Positions 52,912 through 62,497 are shown, numbered from the stretch's first letter. The stretch: DNA of 63,946 nt from Nocardia vaccinii NBRC 15922 (GCF_001613305.1 NZ_BDCC01000057.1:1-63946); one strand, 5' to 3'. Made by a program: numbers and translations. Notes: generated from the sequence alone by a model not told the origin.

Positions 52912-55900
52912 TCAGGACCCCGCACGTATCTTCGAGCCGATCCGGATGAGACGCCCCCTTGTCAGGCCGAGATCGATGCACGCTTCCAATCGCTCCCGGC
53001 TGGGGCCCGTGAGACGGCGTTGGTTGAAGATCGCCATAGTGGCGCGAAGCAACGATTCGATGTCGAGCTCGGAGCCGGTGCAGGCCGCCTTCATAGCATT
53101 GACTATCTCCTCCGGGGCGATCTCGCCGAGAGGGCGGGACACCTCGTCGGGCGTGGTGCGGTAGCCGTTCCACGTCATCCGGTCGAGCTGATGCGGCCAC
53201 ACGAAGGCGCCCATCGGATCGGAGTGAATGAGCTCGGTGGGGACACATTCGATGACGAAATCCTTGCGGGCAGCGGAAACTCGGTCGAAACCGAATCGCT
53301 TCGCGACGACGCGTGCGAGCCGTTCGAGCGCGATCGGCCCCTCCGTTTCCACGGTCTCCCGCACGGCATCGGTGATAGTGCGCCGCACCGACGGCGAGTT
53401 GGTTCTGTCGAGATCGGTTCGCTCCCCGAGCGCTGTCGTCCGGGCACACGCGTAACGGACACCACAACCATCCCAGTTCCGTTCGGACAGTGGTGCATTC
53501 GGTGTGTCGACGGTGTTTGGTACGTGGCTCGACAGCGTACTCGCCGAGTGCTCGGATTCGGTTGTGTGCGGCATTCTGATCTCGATCGGTTCAGCTGCCG
53601 GAGAGAACGCGGCCGCATCGACTTCGACATCGGCCGCGTCGACCTCGACACCGGCGACGATCGTTTCGATCGATTGCTTCTGGGGAGCATCGGTTTCCGC
53701 CTGCGCGATGAGAGCCGAACGAGCCTCTGCCGCCGCGGCGAGCTGGGCCTGGAACTCATCGTATTGCCGACGCGCGGTTTCGATGGCGGCGTCGATGCGG
53801 TCGAGTACCGCATTGCGATCGTCGATCCAGCCGGGTAGCCATACCCGCAACGACGAACCCCAGTGCATCATCGTCTCGAGCAGCCGAGGCGTCAGATCCC
53901 GGTCGGTGACGGTCGGCCGCCCCGCCCATCGCGGGCCGTCGAGCATGATCGCCACTTGCCAATGGCCGCAGCCGGGTTCGCGCACAACGACGTCGAGCAC
54001 GAATTCGGACTGCCCGTAATTGGCCTCCACCTCGTATCCACGCTCGCTCAGAGCGGCACAGATGTCCTTCTGAATCGGATCGAGGCCTACCGCATCGCGC
54101 GATTGTCCGCCTGCGTTCGGTCCGTTCGAGGCCAACTCCAGGTAGCCGCGTAGGTGTCCCAGGCCAACGGATTTGGTTCGCGACAAATCGATGTCGAACG
54201 GCGTGAACGAGGTGAACACGAGAACCTTGCGACGTGCCCTCGTGATCGCGACATTGAACCGCTTTTCGCCCCCGGACCTGCTGAGCGGCCCGAAATTGAG
54301 CGGCAGTTGCGACTCACCGGGTCTGGTCGAGAACGCGGTGGTGAACAAGATGACGTCTCGCTCATCACCCTGCACATTCTCCAGGTTCTTGACGAAGATG
54401 CCCTCTTCGGCATCGGAGCGCAGAAGTTCCCGGACGAGGGGATCATCGCATTCGTCGAGAAGATCCTCCACCAGTGTGCGTTGCTGGGTATTGAAGGTGA
54501 CGACACCGATGCTCTGACCAGCCAGATGCGGTGTGGCCAAGCGTGTTCGGATCTCCTCGACGATTGCTTCGGCTTCGACACGGTTCGTGCGGAACTCGTT
54601 GCTGCGGTCCTCGCGATTGAAATGTCCTGCGACGTACCGCCATTCGACACCTGCGGTGGTGTCACCGCCGGGGGAGGGCAAACTGGCCAGACGCCCTTCG
54701 TAGTACTTCTGGTTGGAAAAGGTGATGAGTGTCTCGTCTTGGCTGCGGTAGTGCCACGACAACCACAAGCGCGGAACCCCTGACTCGACGCATTCGGTGA
54801 GGATGCTGTCGAGGTCCTCCGGGGCCAATTCGCCGTTCTCCTGCGCTTCATCGTCATCGGACGCGGTGACCTGACCGAAAGATGTCGGCGGCATCTGCTG
54901 GGAATCACCGACGATTACGGCCGATCGACCGCGGCCGAGCGCGCCGATCGCCTGTGCCACGGTCACCTGCGATGCTTCGTCGAAAACGACGATGTCGAAT
55001 GTCGCGGAGCCGGGAGGGATGAATTGTGCGAGTGAGGAAGGACTGACGAAGACGCAAGGAGCCGCGGCGAGAATATGTTCGGCGTATCTGGTCATCAGCT
55101 GCCGGAAGCTGGCCCCACCGCGCCTGCGATCGAGGGAGCGTCGCAGCTCCCCGACCTCACCGGTGAGCGAACCCGCCTGGAACGGGCGCCGACCGAGCAG
55201 TGCGGCGGCCAGTGCGGTCACCTGTTCGCCCCGCAGCGCGTCTGCCGCGCGGACGAAATCATCGATCTCGCCATCGCGCAGATCCGTGAGGAAGCTCTTC
55301 AGGCCGGTCGACCGGAGGCGTTCTTCGAGTGACGTCCGCGCGGCGCCCCGAATGAATGATGCCGTCGCATCGGCGGCTGGAATCCCGGCAGTAAGAAGCG
55401 ATTCCACGAACTCGTCCAGGCCTGCGCGGCGCAGCGGAGCGAGATAGCTGGACATCCGGGACCATTCGAGCAGGCGTCGCGACTCGAAAAGATCTGTGTC
55501 TTCGAGGAGTTCGTTGCGGGTGCGCTCCCATGTGGTGAGCCAGTGCGTACCGTTACGCCACCTGGTGAGGTCATCGTTCGCTGTGCCCAGGCTCGAGCGA
55601 AGGTGGTTCCACGCCGCGCTGACCTCCTCGAGCAGCGCGATTTCCCCCTCCGTCGGAAAGCCGATCGACTCGAGTAGCCGCCATTCGTCCGGCGACTCGT
55701 CGATGAACCGGATGGTGGCGGCGATGTAGTCGAGGGTCGGCCGCAATTCTTCGGCGCTGCCGGGGATCAGGGGGTTCCAGCGCGGCGGAGCGAACGAGCC
55801 GAGCAGTTCCCCGGCGAGCAGCTGTGTTCGGGAAATATGTTCGCGGGCACCGGGTATCGCATGCAGCAGCGGCAGGACGGTATGCGGCGCCAGGTCCGCA

Positions 55901-58900
55901 CCCGCATGTGCGAACGGAGACAGGTTTCGCTGGAACTGTTCGACCTTCTTCTTCCGGCCGAACATGCCTCTGTCGCATTCCTCCGCCTCGGCGATCGCGC
56001 TGGAGGTGTTGCCGGATTCGATATACATCGGCGTGAACGTCGCGAGGAGAGGCGTGCAGTTCTGTTGCAGCAGCCCGATTTCCGACTTCAAAGTCTTCAG
56101 CGAGACGCCGAATTGCGGATTACGCATCCAGGCGAGTGCCGTCGCATCCGGAACCGGTCTTCCCAGTTGCCGTTTCGCCGGCGGTATCAGCGCGTCGATC
56201 TGTTCCGGATCGGTGAGGGCGGCCAGTAGCGCTCGCACTCGGGTGTTCGGCTCGGTGGCGTCGAGTGCGTCGGCGAACCGGTGTACGGCCGATCGGAGTT
56301 GCTCGCTACCCACTTCGTCGGGGACGGATCCGGCGATTGCCCACGGCACGCCCGGCGCGATCTTCAGAGGGCGAGCGGCTCGCGAGAACAGATCGAGCGA
56401 ATTCTTCACCGCCGACCAACTTTCGGCCGGACGAGCGACGTACGAGATGGGAATGGGTGCCGCAGGCCCCTCGCGGGTCTCCAAGATCTCTTCGAACGCA
56501 CTCCAGAGCGAATGGTCGATCCCGTTTCGCTCATGCAGTTTCGCCGGGTAGTCGGCCAGCGGACCCAGTCTTGCTCGGTAGTCGGCCAACCGAGCATCCC
56601 AGGTGCGCTGGTTGTAATGGATCGAATTATCGATGGCTGCCTTGAGCTGGTCACGAATCGCGTTCGGGCTCTGGCTCTTTCCGTGCAGATCGAGGGTGAA
56701 ATTCTGTAGTCCGACCTTTTCGAGGCGTCGCTTGACAACGTCCAGCGCAGCCTGTTTCTCCGCGACGAACAATACGGTCTTGCCCAGGCCGAGGGCATGT
56801 GCGATCAGGTTCGTGATCGTCTGGGATTTTCCGGTGCCGGGAGGGCCTTCCAGGACGAATGTGCGTCCGGCTCCGGCGAGGGCGATCGCCCTGAGCTGTG
56901 AGCCATCGGCTGGAATCGGAACGGGCACAGCGCTTTCGTCGACGTCGAGATGTTCGAGACCGGCCTCCCCATCCGCCTGCGGGTCCTGGAACGACTCTCC
57001 CGGATGGTGGGTCAGGTGCCGGACGATGGGACTCTGCTCCAGCGTCGCCCAGCTGTCGCTCAGGTCTTTCCACATACCGAATGTGCCGAACTGGCAGATG
57101 GCCACCGTTGCCACTTCGTCGATTCGCAGGTCGATGTTGTTCTCGACCAGGGCACTGCGAATTCCGCGGAGCGCAGCCACGATGTCCAGGCCGCTGTCAT
57201 CCAGTTCGGGCGTCTCGAGAGCCTCGATGGAGACGTTGTGCTTCAGACGCAGCCACTCGACGAGGCAGTAGTTCGGCGTCGCCACTTCGGTTGTATTGGC
57301 GATGATCTGGAACGACTTTCGCCCCGTACCACCGGTGATCTTCACCGGAAGTAGAAACAACGGAGCCCGCGCCTCGGCGCCGGTCGAGGTCTGGTGAACG
57401 AGTGCGCCGAGCGTCAGGTAGAGGTTCGAACTTCCGGTTTCCTCCAGCAATGTGCGAGCGGTCCGGGCGAGCTCTTTGAATCGGCGTGTGTAAGTGCTCT
57501 GCGGCACAGCGGCATACAGTTGATGGTCATCAGATAGGTGGGCGCGCAGGACTTCCGGGTCGATCTCGGCGGCGCGTCGGGCACCCTGTAGGCGATGAAT
57601 GGACGACAGATCGTCGTGTGGGGTCAGCGTAATCGGAACCCCCGCATGAATGATGTCGTCGAGTATCGGCAGACCGTCATGGGGGACGTGCAGATCGACA
57701 ACCTGCGCAGAGGCTTTCAGGTTCAACAGCCGGTTCCGGGTGCTCAGATCGAGCAGCGACCGTTTCCATTTCCGGACGCGGGCCGGAGCGGAATCGGTCG
57801 TGTCGAGGATCTCGTCGTTCCGGTTCCTGGTGCGCAGGTCACCCGGCAGTTCCAGGACGATGTTGCTGATCTTCGCCGGTTCGGAGCTGGAGACCGCGAC
57901 GATGTCATCGACACTCGGCAGCGGCCGCACTCCACTCTTTCGGGCAGCCGCGATCCCGACCACACCGGCCAGGGACTCGGGGGAGCTGAAATGCTGTCGC
58001 GCCATGGTGATCGCATTGGTGAAGTCACCCTTCGGAGACTCGTCGTAGAACACGGCCTCGACAGGTACGGCGATGCCCGACTCGACTAGGTTCACCATGG
58101 CGTTCTGCTCGGTCAGGGACGGATGGGACAGGTTCACCTCATCACGCAGGAACCCCGCGAAAGCGTGTCCGTCGACCAGCCATACGAGCGGACGAAGTCC
58201 GGCTGCCTCCAGACAGGCCGCGTAGGTCACGGACAGATCGATGCAGGTGCCGAACCGTTCCTGCAGGACCTGTGCGGTGGTGCGGATCTTCTGCCCGCTC
58301 GCCTCGAACGACGCGGGCGGGTTTGTATAGCGGATTCGCCTGGCGCGCAATGCTTCGTAGAGAGCCGCGGCGATGAGAGCGGTGCGTTCCGGGCCGTTCT
58401 GATAGCCGCTGATCGAGGAGTCGCCGGTATTCGACCGCAGGAGTTCGGCGGCATCGTCGAGAACCGTCTGGACCGATTTCGTATTCGGTTGTACGAATGC
58501 CGCGAGGGAGTCGTAGAAAATGGGTGCGTTGAACCACTCGTTGTGCGCGAGGACTCGGAGCGGGGCGGTGAGATGGATGTCCCGGCCCCAGAGCCGCGAC
58601 ACCGTGACAGTCAGGGTCGAGGGGTGACTCTCGTTCAGATCTCGCAGATAGGACGTCGATGGTGTGAAGGCGCCGAAATCATCCCAGAACACCTCTGCCC
58701 CGTCGGCAAGGTCCCCGTCGTGGGTTCGTTCCCAGGCCGGTGCGAGTTCAGCGCCTTCGCCGTGCAGTCGAACGGTCACCGTCAGGTCGACCACCGACGA
58801 TCCCGAATTGTTGGTGACACGAATTCCGGCAATCAGGGGTACGCCGTTGTGCACGAGCGCCAGGTTTATCGCCGGTTGGGTCAACACCTGGACGGTGAGT

Positions 58901-58959
58901 CCCGACTCGACCGTGGTGGTGTCCTCCCAGAGCGGGCTATGGGCCACGCCTGCCTCCAT
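52912..58959 (-). CDS. Giant SF1 helicase with transglutaminase-like, Vsr-type nuclease and DUF3320 domains
   Basis: The 2015-residue product has several modules. A beta-sandwich region (1-140) precedes a transglutaminase-like domain with Cys239 in RFGTCIDLS and His265 in DGHAFAGF. A DUF4011 segment (WKRSLLDLSTRNRLLNL, about 405) leads to an SF1 (COG1112) helicase with Walker A GPPGTGKSQ (Lys711), a 600-residue insertion, Walker B FDEASQ (Asp1327), LSWHYRSQDETL and NVAITRAR. A Vsr/MTES_1575-like nuclease fold follows (1620-1730). There the usual IECDG reads IMLDG, so the active site is unusual. DUF3320 ends the protein. Last gene of a three-gene operon. Confidence 0.88.
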   Translation of the reverse strand: MEAGVAHSPLWEDTTTVESGLTVQVLTQPAINLALVHNGVPLIAGIRVTNNSGSSVVDLTVTVRLHGEGAELAPAWERTHDGDLADGAEVFWDDFGAFTPSTSYLRDLNESHPSTLTVTVSRLWGRDIHLTAPLRVLAHNEWFNAPIFYDSLAAFVQPNTKSVQTVLDDAAELLRSNTGDSSISGYQNGPERTALIAAALYEALRARRIRYTNPPASFEASGQKIRTTAQVLQERFGTCIDLSVTYAACLEAAGLRPLVWLVDGHAFAGFLRDEVNLSHPSLTEQNAMVNLVESGIAVPVEAVFYDESPKGDFTNAITMARQHFSSPESLAGVVGIAAARKSGVRPLPSVDDIVAVSSSEPAKISNIVLELPGDLRTRNRNDEILDTTDSAPARVRKWKRSLLDLSTRNRLLNLKASAQVVDLHVPHDGLPILDDIIHAGVPITLTPHDDLSSIHRLQGARRAAEIDPEVLRAHLSDDHQLYAAVPQSTYTRRFKELARTARTLLEETGSSNLYLTLGALVHQTSTGAEARAPLFLLPVKITGGTGRKSFQIIANTTEVATPNYCLVEWLRLKHNVSIEALETPELDDSGLDIVAALRGIRSALVENNIDLRIDEVATVAICQFGTFGMWKDLSDSWATLEQSPIVRHLTHHPGESFQDPQADGEAGLEHLDVDESAVPVPIPADGSQLRAIALAGAGRTFVLEGPPGTGKSQTITNLIAHALGLGKTVLFVAEKQAALDVVKRRLEKVGLQNFTLDLHGKSQSPNAIRDQLKAAIDNSIHYNQRTWDARLADYRARLGPLADYPAKLHERNGIDHSLWSAFEEILETREGPAAPIPISYVARPAESWSAVKNSLDLFSRAARPLKIAPGVPWAIAGSVPDEVGSEQLRSAVHRFADALDATEPNTRVRALLAALTDPEQIDALIPPAKRQLGRPVPDATALAWMRNPQFGVSLKTLKSEIGLLQQNCTPLLATFTPMYIESGNTSSAIAEAEECDRGMFGRKKKVEQFQRNLSPFAHAGADLAPHTVLPLLHAIPGAREHISRTQLLAGELLGSFAPPRWNPLIPGSAEELRPTLDYIAATIRFIDESPDEWRLLESIGFPTEGEIALLEEVSAAWNHLRSSLGTANDDLTRWRNGTHWLTTWERTRNELLEDTDLFESRRLLEWSRMSSYLAPLRRAGLDEFVESLLTAGIPAADATASFIRGAARTSLEERLRSTGLKSFLTDLRDGEIDDFVRAADALRGEQVTALAAALLGRRPFQAGSLTGEVGELRRSLDRRRGGASFRQLMTRYAEHILAAAPCVFVSPSSLAQFIPPGSATFDIVVFDEASQVTVAQAIGALGRGRSAVIVGDSQQMPPTSFGQVTASDDDEAQENGELAPEDLDSILTECVESGVPRLWLSWHYRSQDETLITFSNQKYYEGRLASLPSPGGDTTAGVEWRYVAGHFNREDRSNEFRTNRVEAEAIVEEIRTRLATPHLAGQSIGVVTFNTQQRTLVEDLLDECDDPLVRELLRSDAEEGIFVKNLENVQGDERDVILFTTAFSTRPGESQLPLNFGPLSRSGGEKRFNVAITRARRKVLVFTSFTPFDIDLSRTKSVGLGHLRGYLELASNGPNAGGQSRDAVGLDPIQKDICAALSERGYEVEANYGQSEFVLDVVVREPGCGHWQVAIMLDGPRWAGRPTVTDRDLTPRLLETMMHWGSSLRVWLPGWIDDRNAVLDRIDAAIETARRQYDEFQAQLAAAAEARSALIAQAETDAPQKQSIETIVAGVEVDAADVEVDAAAFSPAAEPIEIRMPHTTESEHSASTLSSHVPNTVDTPNAPLSERNWDGCGVRYACARTTALGERTDLDRTNSPSVRRTITDAVRETVETEGPIALERLARVVAKRFGFDRVSAARKDFVIECVPTELIHSDPMGAFVWPHQLDRMTWNGYRTTPDEVSRPLGEIAPEEIVNAMKAACTGSELDIESLLRATMAIFNQRRLTGPSRERLEACIDLGLTRGRLIRIGSKIRAGS

Positions 58960-59053
58960 GTGCCTCGAACTGTGGTGAATCGGGCCAGGTCATGGCCGTA
59001 TCCTCGGATTTCCTGTTCTCACATCGGCGAAGGAGCCGAAAGTGTGACAGGCG

Positions 59054-59440
59054 TTATCGGCGGGCCCGGACAGCGGCCTCTATCGCGGCCACGATGCGCT
59101 CGGAACTCTCCTGCCACCTCCGCAATTGCTGCACGGCCGGGGCCAGTTCGTAATCGTGATGGTGGGTGGCCGCGGAGAGTTGCGACCAGAGCAGTCTGGC
59201 CTCGCCGGCCATCGGCTCACCGATATACCGGGACAGCACCAGCAGCTGTGCGCGCGCTGTCACGGAGGTCATTCCCGGTGAAACTGTTTGCCACAGTTCG
59301 CGAACCGCGTGCTCCAAGGCGATGCGCATCATCCAGGCCGACGCCCGGGACCAGAGTCCGTCCAGGTCTGTGGTGGCGTCGGTGATGAGCCTGTCTGCGG
59401 TGCCGAGGCGGGAGCGGACGGTGGTCAGCGACCCAGCCAT
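59054..59440 (-). CDS. Small helical protein between ATPase and helicase
   Basis: The 128-residue product is all-helical with no signal or membrane segment. It shows RASAWMMRIALEHAVRELW in the middle and a His-rich ATHHHDYELAPAVQQLRRW before the last helix. The start overlaps the ATPase stop by 16 bases, so the two must be translated together. The giant helicase begins 94 bases after its stop. I do not recognise a family. A partner or adaptor of the ATPase is most likely; a HEPN-like RNase is a speculative alternative. Confidence 0.75.
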   Translation of the reverse strand: MAGSLTTVRSRLGTADRLITDATTDLDGLWSRASAWMMRIALEHAVRELWQTVSPGMTSVTARAQLLVLSRYIGEPMAGEARLLWSQLSAATHHHDYELAPAVQQLRRWQESSERIVAAIEAAVRARR

Positions 59441-61842
59441 GCGGCGATCCTCTCGGTGTGCTTGATGAGCTTTCCGAGGTCGTCGCGAGTGCTGCCGTGC
59501 GCACCACGGTTGCAGAGCCCTACTGCCGCCGACGCCCAGTGGCCGACTTCTCGATCGAGTTCGGCAAGGGCGTCTGCCACCCTCGTACGATCCAAAAGCA
59601 CTGCCAGAGCCAGCTTTTCCTTGGTGCGCTCAGCGGCGATGAGCTGCTCGGCGATAGCAATCTGACTGAAGCCCTCTTCGCCCAGGATCTTGTGAACCCT
59701 TGCGGTACTGGCAGATTCGATCGCTTGGCGGCAGCACAGTGCGATCAGCTCGTTGGCTTCGTCGTTGGGCAGGTTGGTGGTGAGCTGCAATGCGCGGGCA
59801 TCGGCGAGACTGCGGCGGACGGGATCGATCGATACCCGGACTTCCACCACGGACCGCTCACGCCGCTGTACTTCGAGGATCGTCGCCGGAATCTGAAGGT
59901 GGCGAACGGCTTCCGTCAGCCGCAGGTCGTGAGTGAACACGATGACCTGCCAGGTTCGCGAGACATCGGCGAGAACCTTGGCGAGTCCGTCGACTTTCGC
60001 CGGATCCATGGACTGGACCGGGTCGTCGATCATCAGGAACCGGAACGGGCTCTGCGCGGTGGTGGCGCGCGGCAGAAACAGCGACAAGCCCAGCGAATGC
60101 AGCTCGCCCTGGCTCATCACGCCCAGTGCGGCCCCGGGGACGCCGTCGACGGTGACGTCCAGGCTGACGCGCCGTTGTTGCGCATTGCCCGTCAGGACGA
60201 CGCCGCCGAGTTCGACGTTGCTCTGTTGCCGGAGCATCGTCCACACGCGTTGGGAAACATCGGCCAACGGCTGCATACGTTCGGTGCGCAGACCGGCGGC
60301 CGCTTGCTTGAGCCAGGTTTCCGCAGCTTTGACGATTTTCAGTTCGTCGGCGGCGTCGGCGCTCGCCTTGGCGCCTTCGACCCATGCGGCTATGCGTGTG
60401 GCCAGCGGTGACCAGATCGTGTCCAGGCGGGACAGTTCGGCTTGTGCGCGTTGTTGCAGATCAGCCGAGGCTTCGCGCAGCTTCGCATAACGGTCGCGCA
60501 GCTGCGTCGGCAATTGTGCGGGATCGGATGTGCGCAGGTCCGCCCAGGAGCGCCAGGCGTCCACGGCCTCGCCGGAATCGATCGGGCAGTTCGACAGGGC
60601 CTGTGGAACCGTGTGGATCAGCGCCCTCGCGGTGGACACCGCCGCGTCGTATTCGCGCTTGGCCGTGGTGAGTTCGGCAGTGCGCCGGCGGATATTCGTG
60701 ATCGTGTGCGCGGTCCGCTCTCGCCAGTGCTCGTCGAGTTGTCCCTGCCCACAAACAGGGCACGGGCAATCACCCGATTCGGCGATGCTCGAGGCCAAAT
60801 CGAGAATTTGCAGGATCGCCGTGTCGGATTCGGCCTCGGATGTCGCCGCATCGACCCGACGCGCGGTTGCGGAGTCGAGTTCGTTCGCCGCGGACTCCAC
60901 GGCGGTGTCGGTAGGCAGGCTCAGCGCGATGACGTTGGTCAAAGCCGCTGCCATACCCGGCATATCGCCCTTCGTGCCGGATGCCAACTGCACGACGGCG
61001 TCGAGATCGATGGTGCGGTATACCAGCAGTGCCGCAACGCTTTTCGCCCGCTCGTCATCCACCGTGGACAAGGCGAGCGCGAGCTCGTCCTTCTCGTTCT
61101 TGACCGCCTTGGCGGCCTTGTCGAGATCGAGCCGCCGCCGCGTCAGTCTCTCCAACGCGCTGGTGAGGTCGTTCAATCCCAGGAGCCGGTGCAGCGCGTC
61201 GTACATGGCGGTCGGACTTCCGTCGATCAGCGATCCGAGTTCGCTGTAGGACAGGAAAGGCCGGAACGACTCCAACGGTCCGGACAGTTGGGATCGGTCC
61301 AACGGTACGGGAGCATCGGACTTGCGGCGGGCGGTCCACACGCCGTTATCGAGATCCGTTGCGGAGCCCCAGGTTCCGGCGATGGTCAATGGGTTCTCGG
61401 CGGCCTCGGTCTGCAACTCGACCTCGATATTCGGCGTCGCACCGTCGTGCAGGTTCCGCCAGCCCTCGCGCCAGATCTTCTGGCGCCCGGACCACCGCAT
61501 ATTGTCGCCGGTGATGGCGAACTCGGCGGCCTCGGCGAAACTGGACTTACCGCAACCGTTTCGGCCGACCACTAGCGTAAGGCCGGGCGAAGGCTGCAGG
61601 GGCAGCGTCGTTTTCGGGCCGATGCCGCGGAAACCCTGCACGGTGATCGACCGGAGAAACATCCCCGCCAGCACGCCGCCGGAGTCGGGACCAGTCGTAC
61701 CGGAATCGGCGAAGGCTGCCAGTACCTTTTCAGCTACCGTCGGCGAAAGGGATGGATCGGACGAAATCTTTGCGGACACCAGGTCGATCAGTGTCGCGGT
61801 GGTCTTCTCGGAAAGATCAGCGGTGGATGGTGTGTTCTGCAT
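59425..61842 (-). CDS. Rad50/RecF-like ATPase with zinc-hook motif
   Basis: The 805-residue ABC-type ATPase has an N-terminal lead of about 60 residues and Walker A GRNGCGKSS (Lys99). Moderate coiled coils flank a hook CPCPVCG (Cys361/Cys364, with an extra Cys359). The signature is MSQGE (576-580), Walker B FLMIDDPVQ (Asp606-Asp607, RecF-like DD rather than DE) and switch His638. A C-terminal helical domain (670-805) includes LCNRGAHG. It is shorter than true Rad50/SbcC. GGGGGA lies before the ATG. First gene of the operon with 59054-59440 and 52912-58959. Confidence 0.88.
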   Translation of the reverse strand: MQNTPSTADLSEKTTATLIDLVSAKISSDPSLSPTVAEKVLAAFADSGTTGPDSGGVLAGMFLRSITVQGFRGIGPKTTLPLQPSPGLTLVVGRNGCGKSSFAEAAEFAITGDNMRWSGRQKIWREGWRNLHDGATPNIEVELQTEAAENPLTIAGTWGSATDLDNGVWTARRKSDAPVPLDRSQLSGPLESFRPFLSYSELGSLIDGSPTAMYDALHRLLGLNDLTSALERLTRRRLDLDKAAKAVKNEKDELALALSTVDDERAKSVAALLVYRTIDLDAVVQLASGTKGDMPGMAAALTNVIALSLPTDTAVESAANELDSATARRVDAATSEAESDTAILQILDLASSIAESGDCPCPVCGQGQLDEHWRERTAHTITNIRRRTAELTTAKREYDAAVSTARALIHTVPQALSNCPIDSGEAVDAWRSWADLRTSDPAQLPTQLRDRYAKLREASADLQQRAQAELSRLDTIWSPLATRIAAWVEGAKASADAADELKIVKAAETWLKQAAAGLRTERMQPLADVSQRVWTMLRQQSNVELGGVVLTGNAQQRRVSLDVTVDGVPGAALGVMSQGELHSLGLSLFLPRATTAQSPFRFLMIDDPVQSMDPAKVDGLAKVLADVSRTWQVIVFTHDLRLTEAVRHLQIPATILEVQRRERSVVEVRVSIDPVRRSLADARALQLTTNLPNDEANELIALCCRQAIESASTARVHKILGEEGFSQIAIAEQLIAAERTKEKLALAVLLDRTRVADALAELDREVGHWASAAVGLCNRGAHGSTRDDLGKLIKHTERIAAWLGR

Positions 61843-61998
61843 AGATGATCCCCCAGAACTAGTGCGAATACCTGTGTGAAACAACGAGGAACGCGTGCTC
61901 TCCAACCATGCGAGTGACTCACTTTATCGAGAAGTCGGGTCGGAAAGGGGCGGCTCGCCCGGCAACTTCCTCCAGGCAAACCGCCCGCGCGATGGTGG

Positions 61999-62382
61999 TT
62001 ACTGTCCCGGAATGCAGCCCGGCGGCACCTGATAGGCGTTGTACCCGAGAGCGGCTCCGGCTCCGGCCCCGAGGGCCATCCCGAGCGGAACCGTAACGGG
62101 CGCATCGAGTCCCAGCGTCACCGCACTGGAGCCGGCTCCCGCGGCCGCACCGCCGAGCAGACCGAGGGCGAGGCCCAGGCCCATCGACTGGTTGCGCTCG
62201 AGAATTCGCAAGGGCTCCGGTTGGCCGGGGAAGTAGGTGCACGACGCGGCGGTGGCTTCGGCGGTTACGGGTTCTACCGTCGAGTTGGGCTCGGGACGCT
62301 CGGCGTGTGCGGTTGCCGCAATCCCCGTGAGGATGGAGGCGGCGGCCGTAGCGGAGATCAGGCTTCGACAGATCGTTTTCAT
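61999..62382 (-). CDS. Small secreted Gly-rich protein
   Basis: The 127-residue product has a clear Sec signal peptide (KTICRSLISATAAASILTG, cleavage after AHA). The mature part has a Gly/Ala-rich zipper-like stretch (MGLGLALGLLGGAAAGAGSS; PLGMALGAGAGAALGYNAY) and two Cys (SCTYFPGQ; GCIPGQ). Glycine zippers may insert into or associate with membranes. The family is unknown but similar proteins are frequent in Nocardia. It lies downstream of two other minus-strand small secreted proteins. Confidence 0.75.
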   Translation of the reverse strand: MKTICRSLISATAAASILTGIAATAHAERPEPNSTVEPVTAEATAASCTYFPGQPEPLRILERNQSMGLGLALGLLGGAAAGAGSSAVTLGLDAPVTVPLGMALGAGAGAALGYNAYQVPPGCIPGQ

Positions 62383-62497
62383 GGCTGGTTCCGTTCCGCC
62401 GCTCGAAAGCCGAGCGGCGTGGTCGGTTCGGTTGGTATGCCCGTGGGAGCGGGAAAATGTCGGTCTCCCAACGGGTGTGGGAATTCGAGGTGGGTGA

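Noticed and set aside
59425..61842. Assignment of the ATPase to SbcC/Rad50
   Set aside because: It is too short, has a DD Walker B and an extra C-terminal domain, and no SbcD/Mre11 nuclease lies next to it.
52912..61842. Calling the operon Lamassu, Wadjet or Mokosh
   Set aside because: No LmuA/LmuC-like, JetA/B/D or PLD/kinase partner is visible; only single-protein resemblance (SMC-like ATPase, COG1112 helicase) exists.
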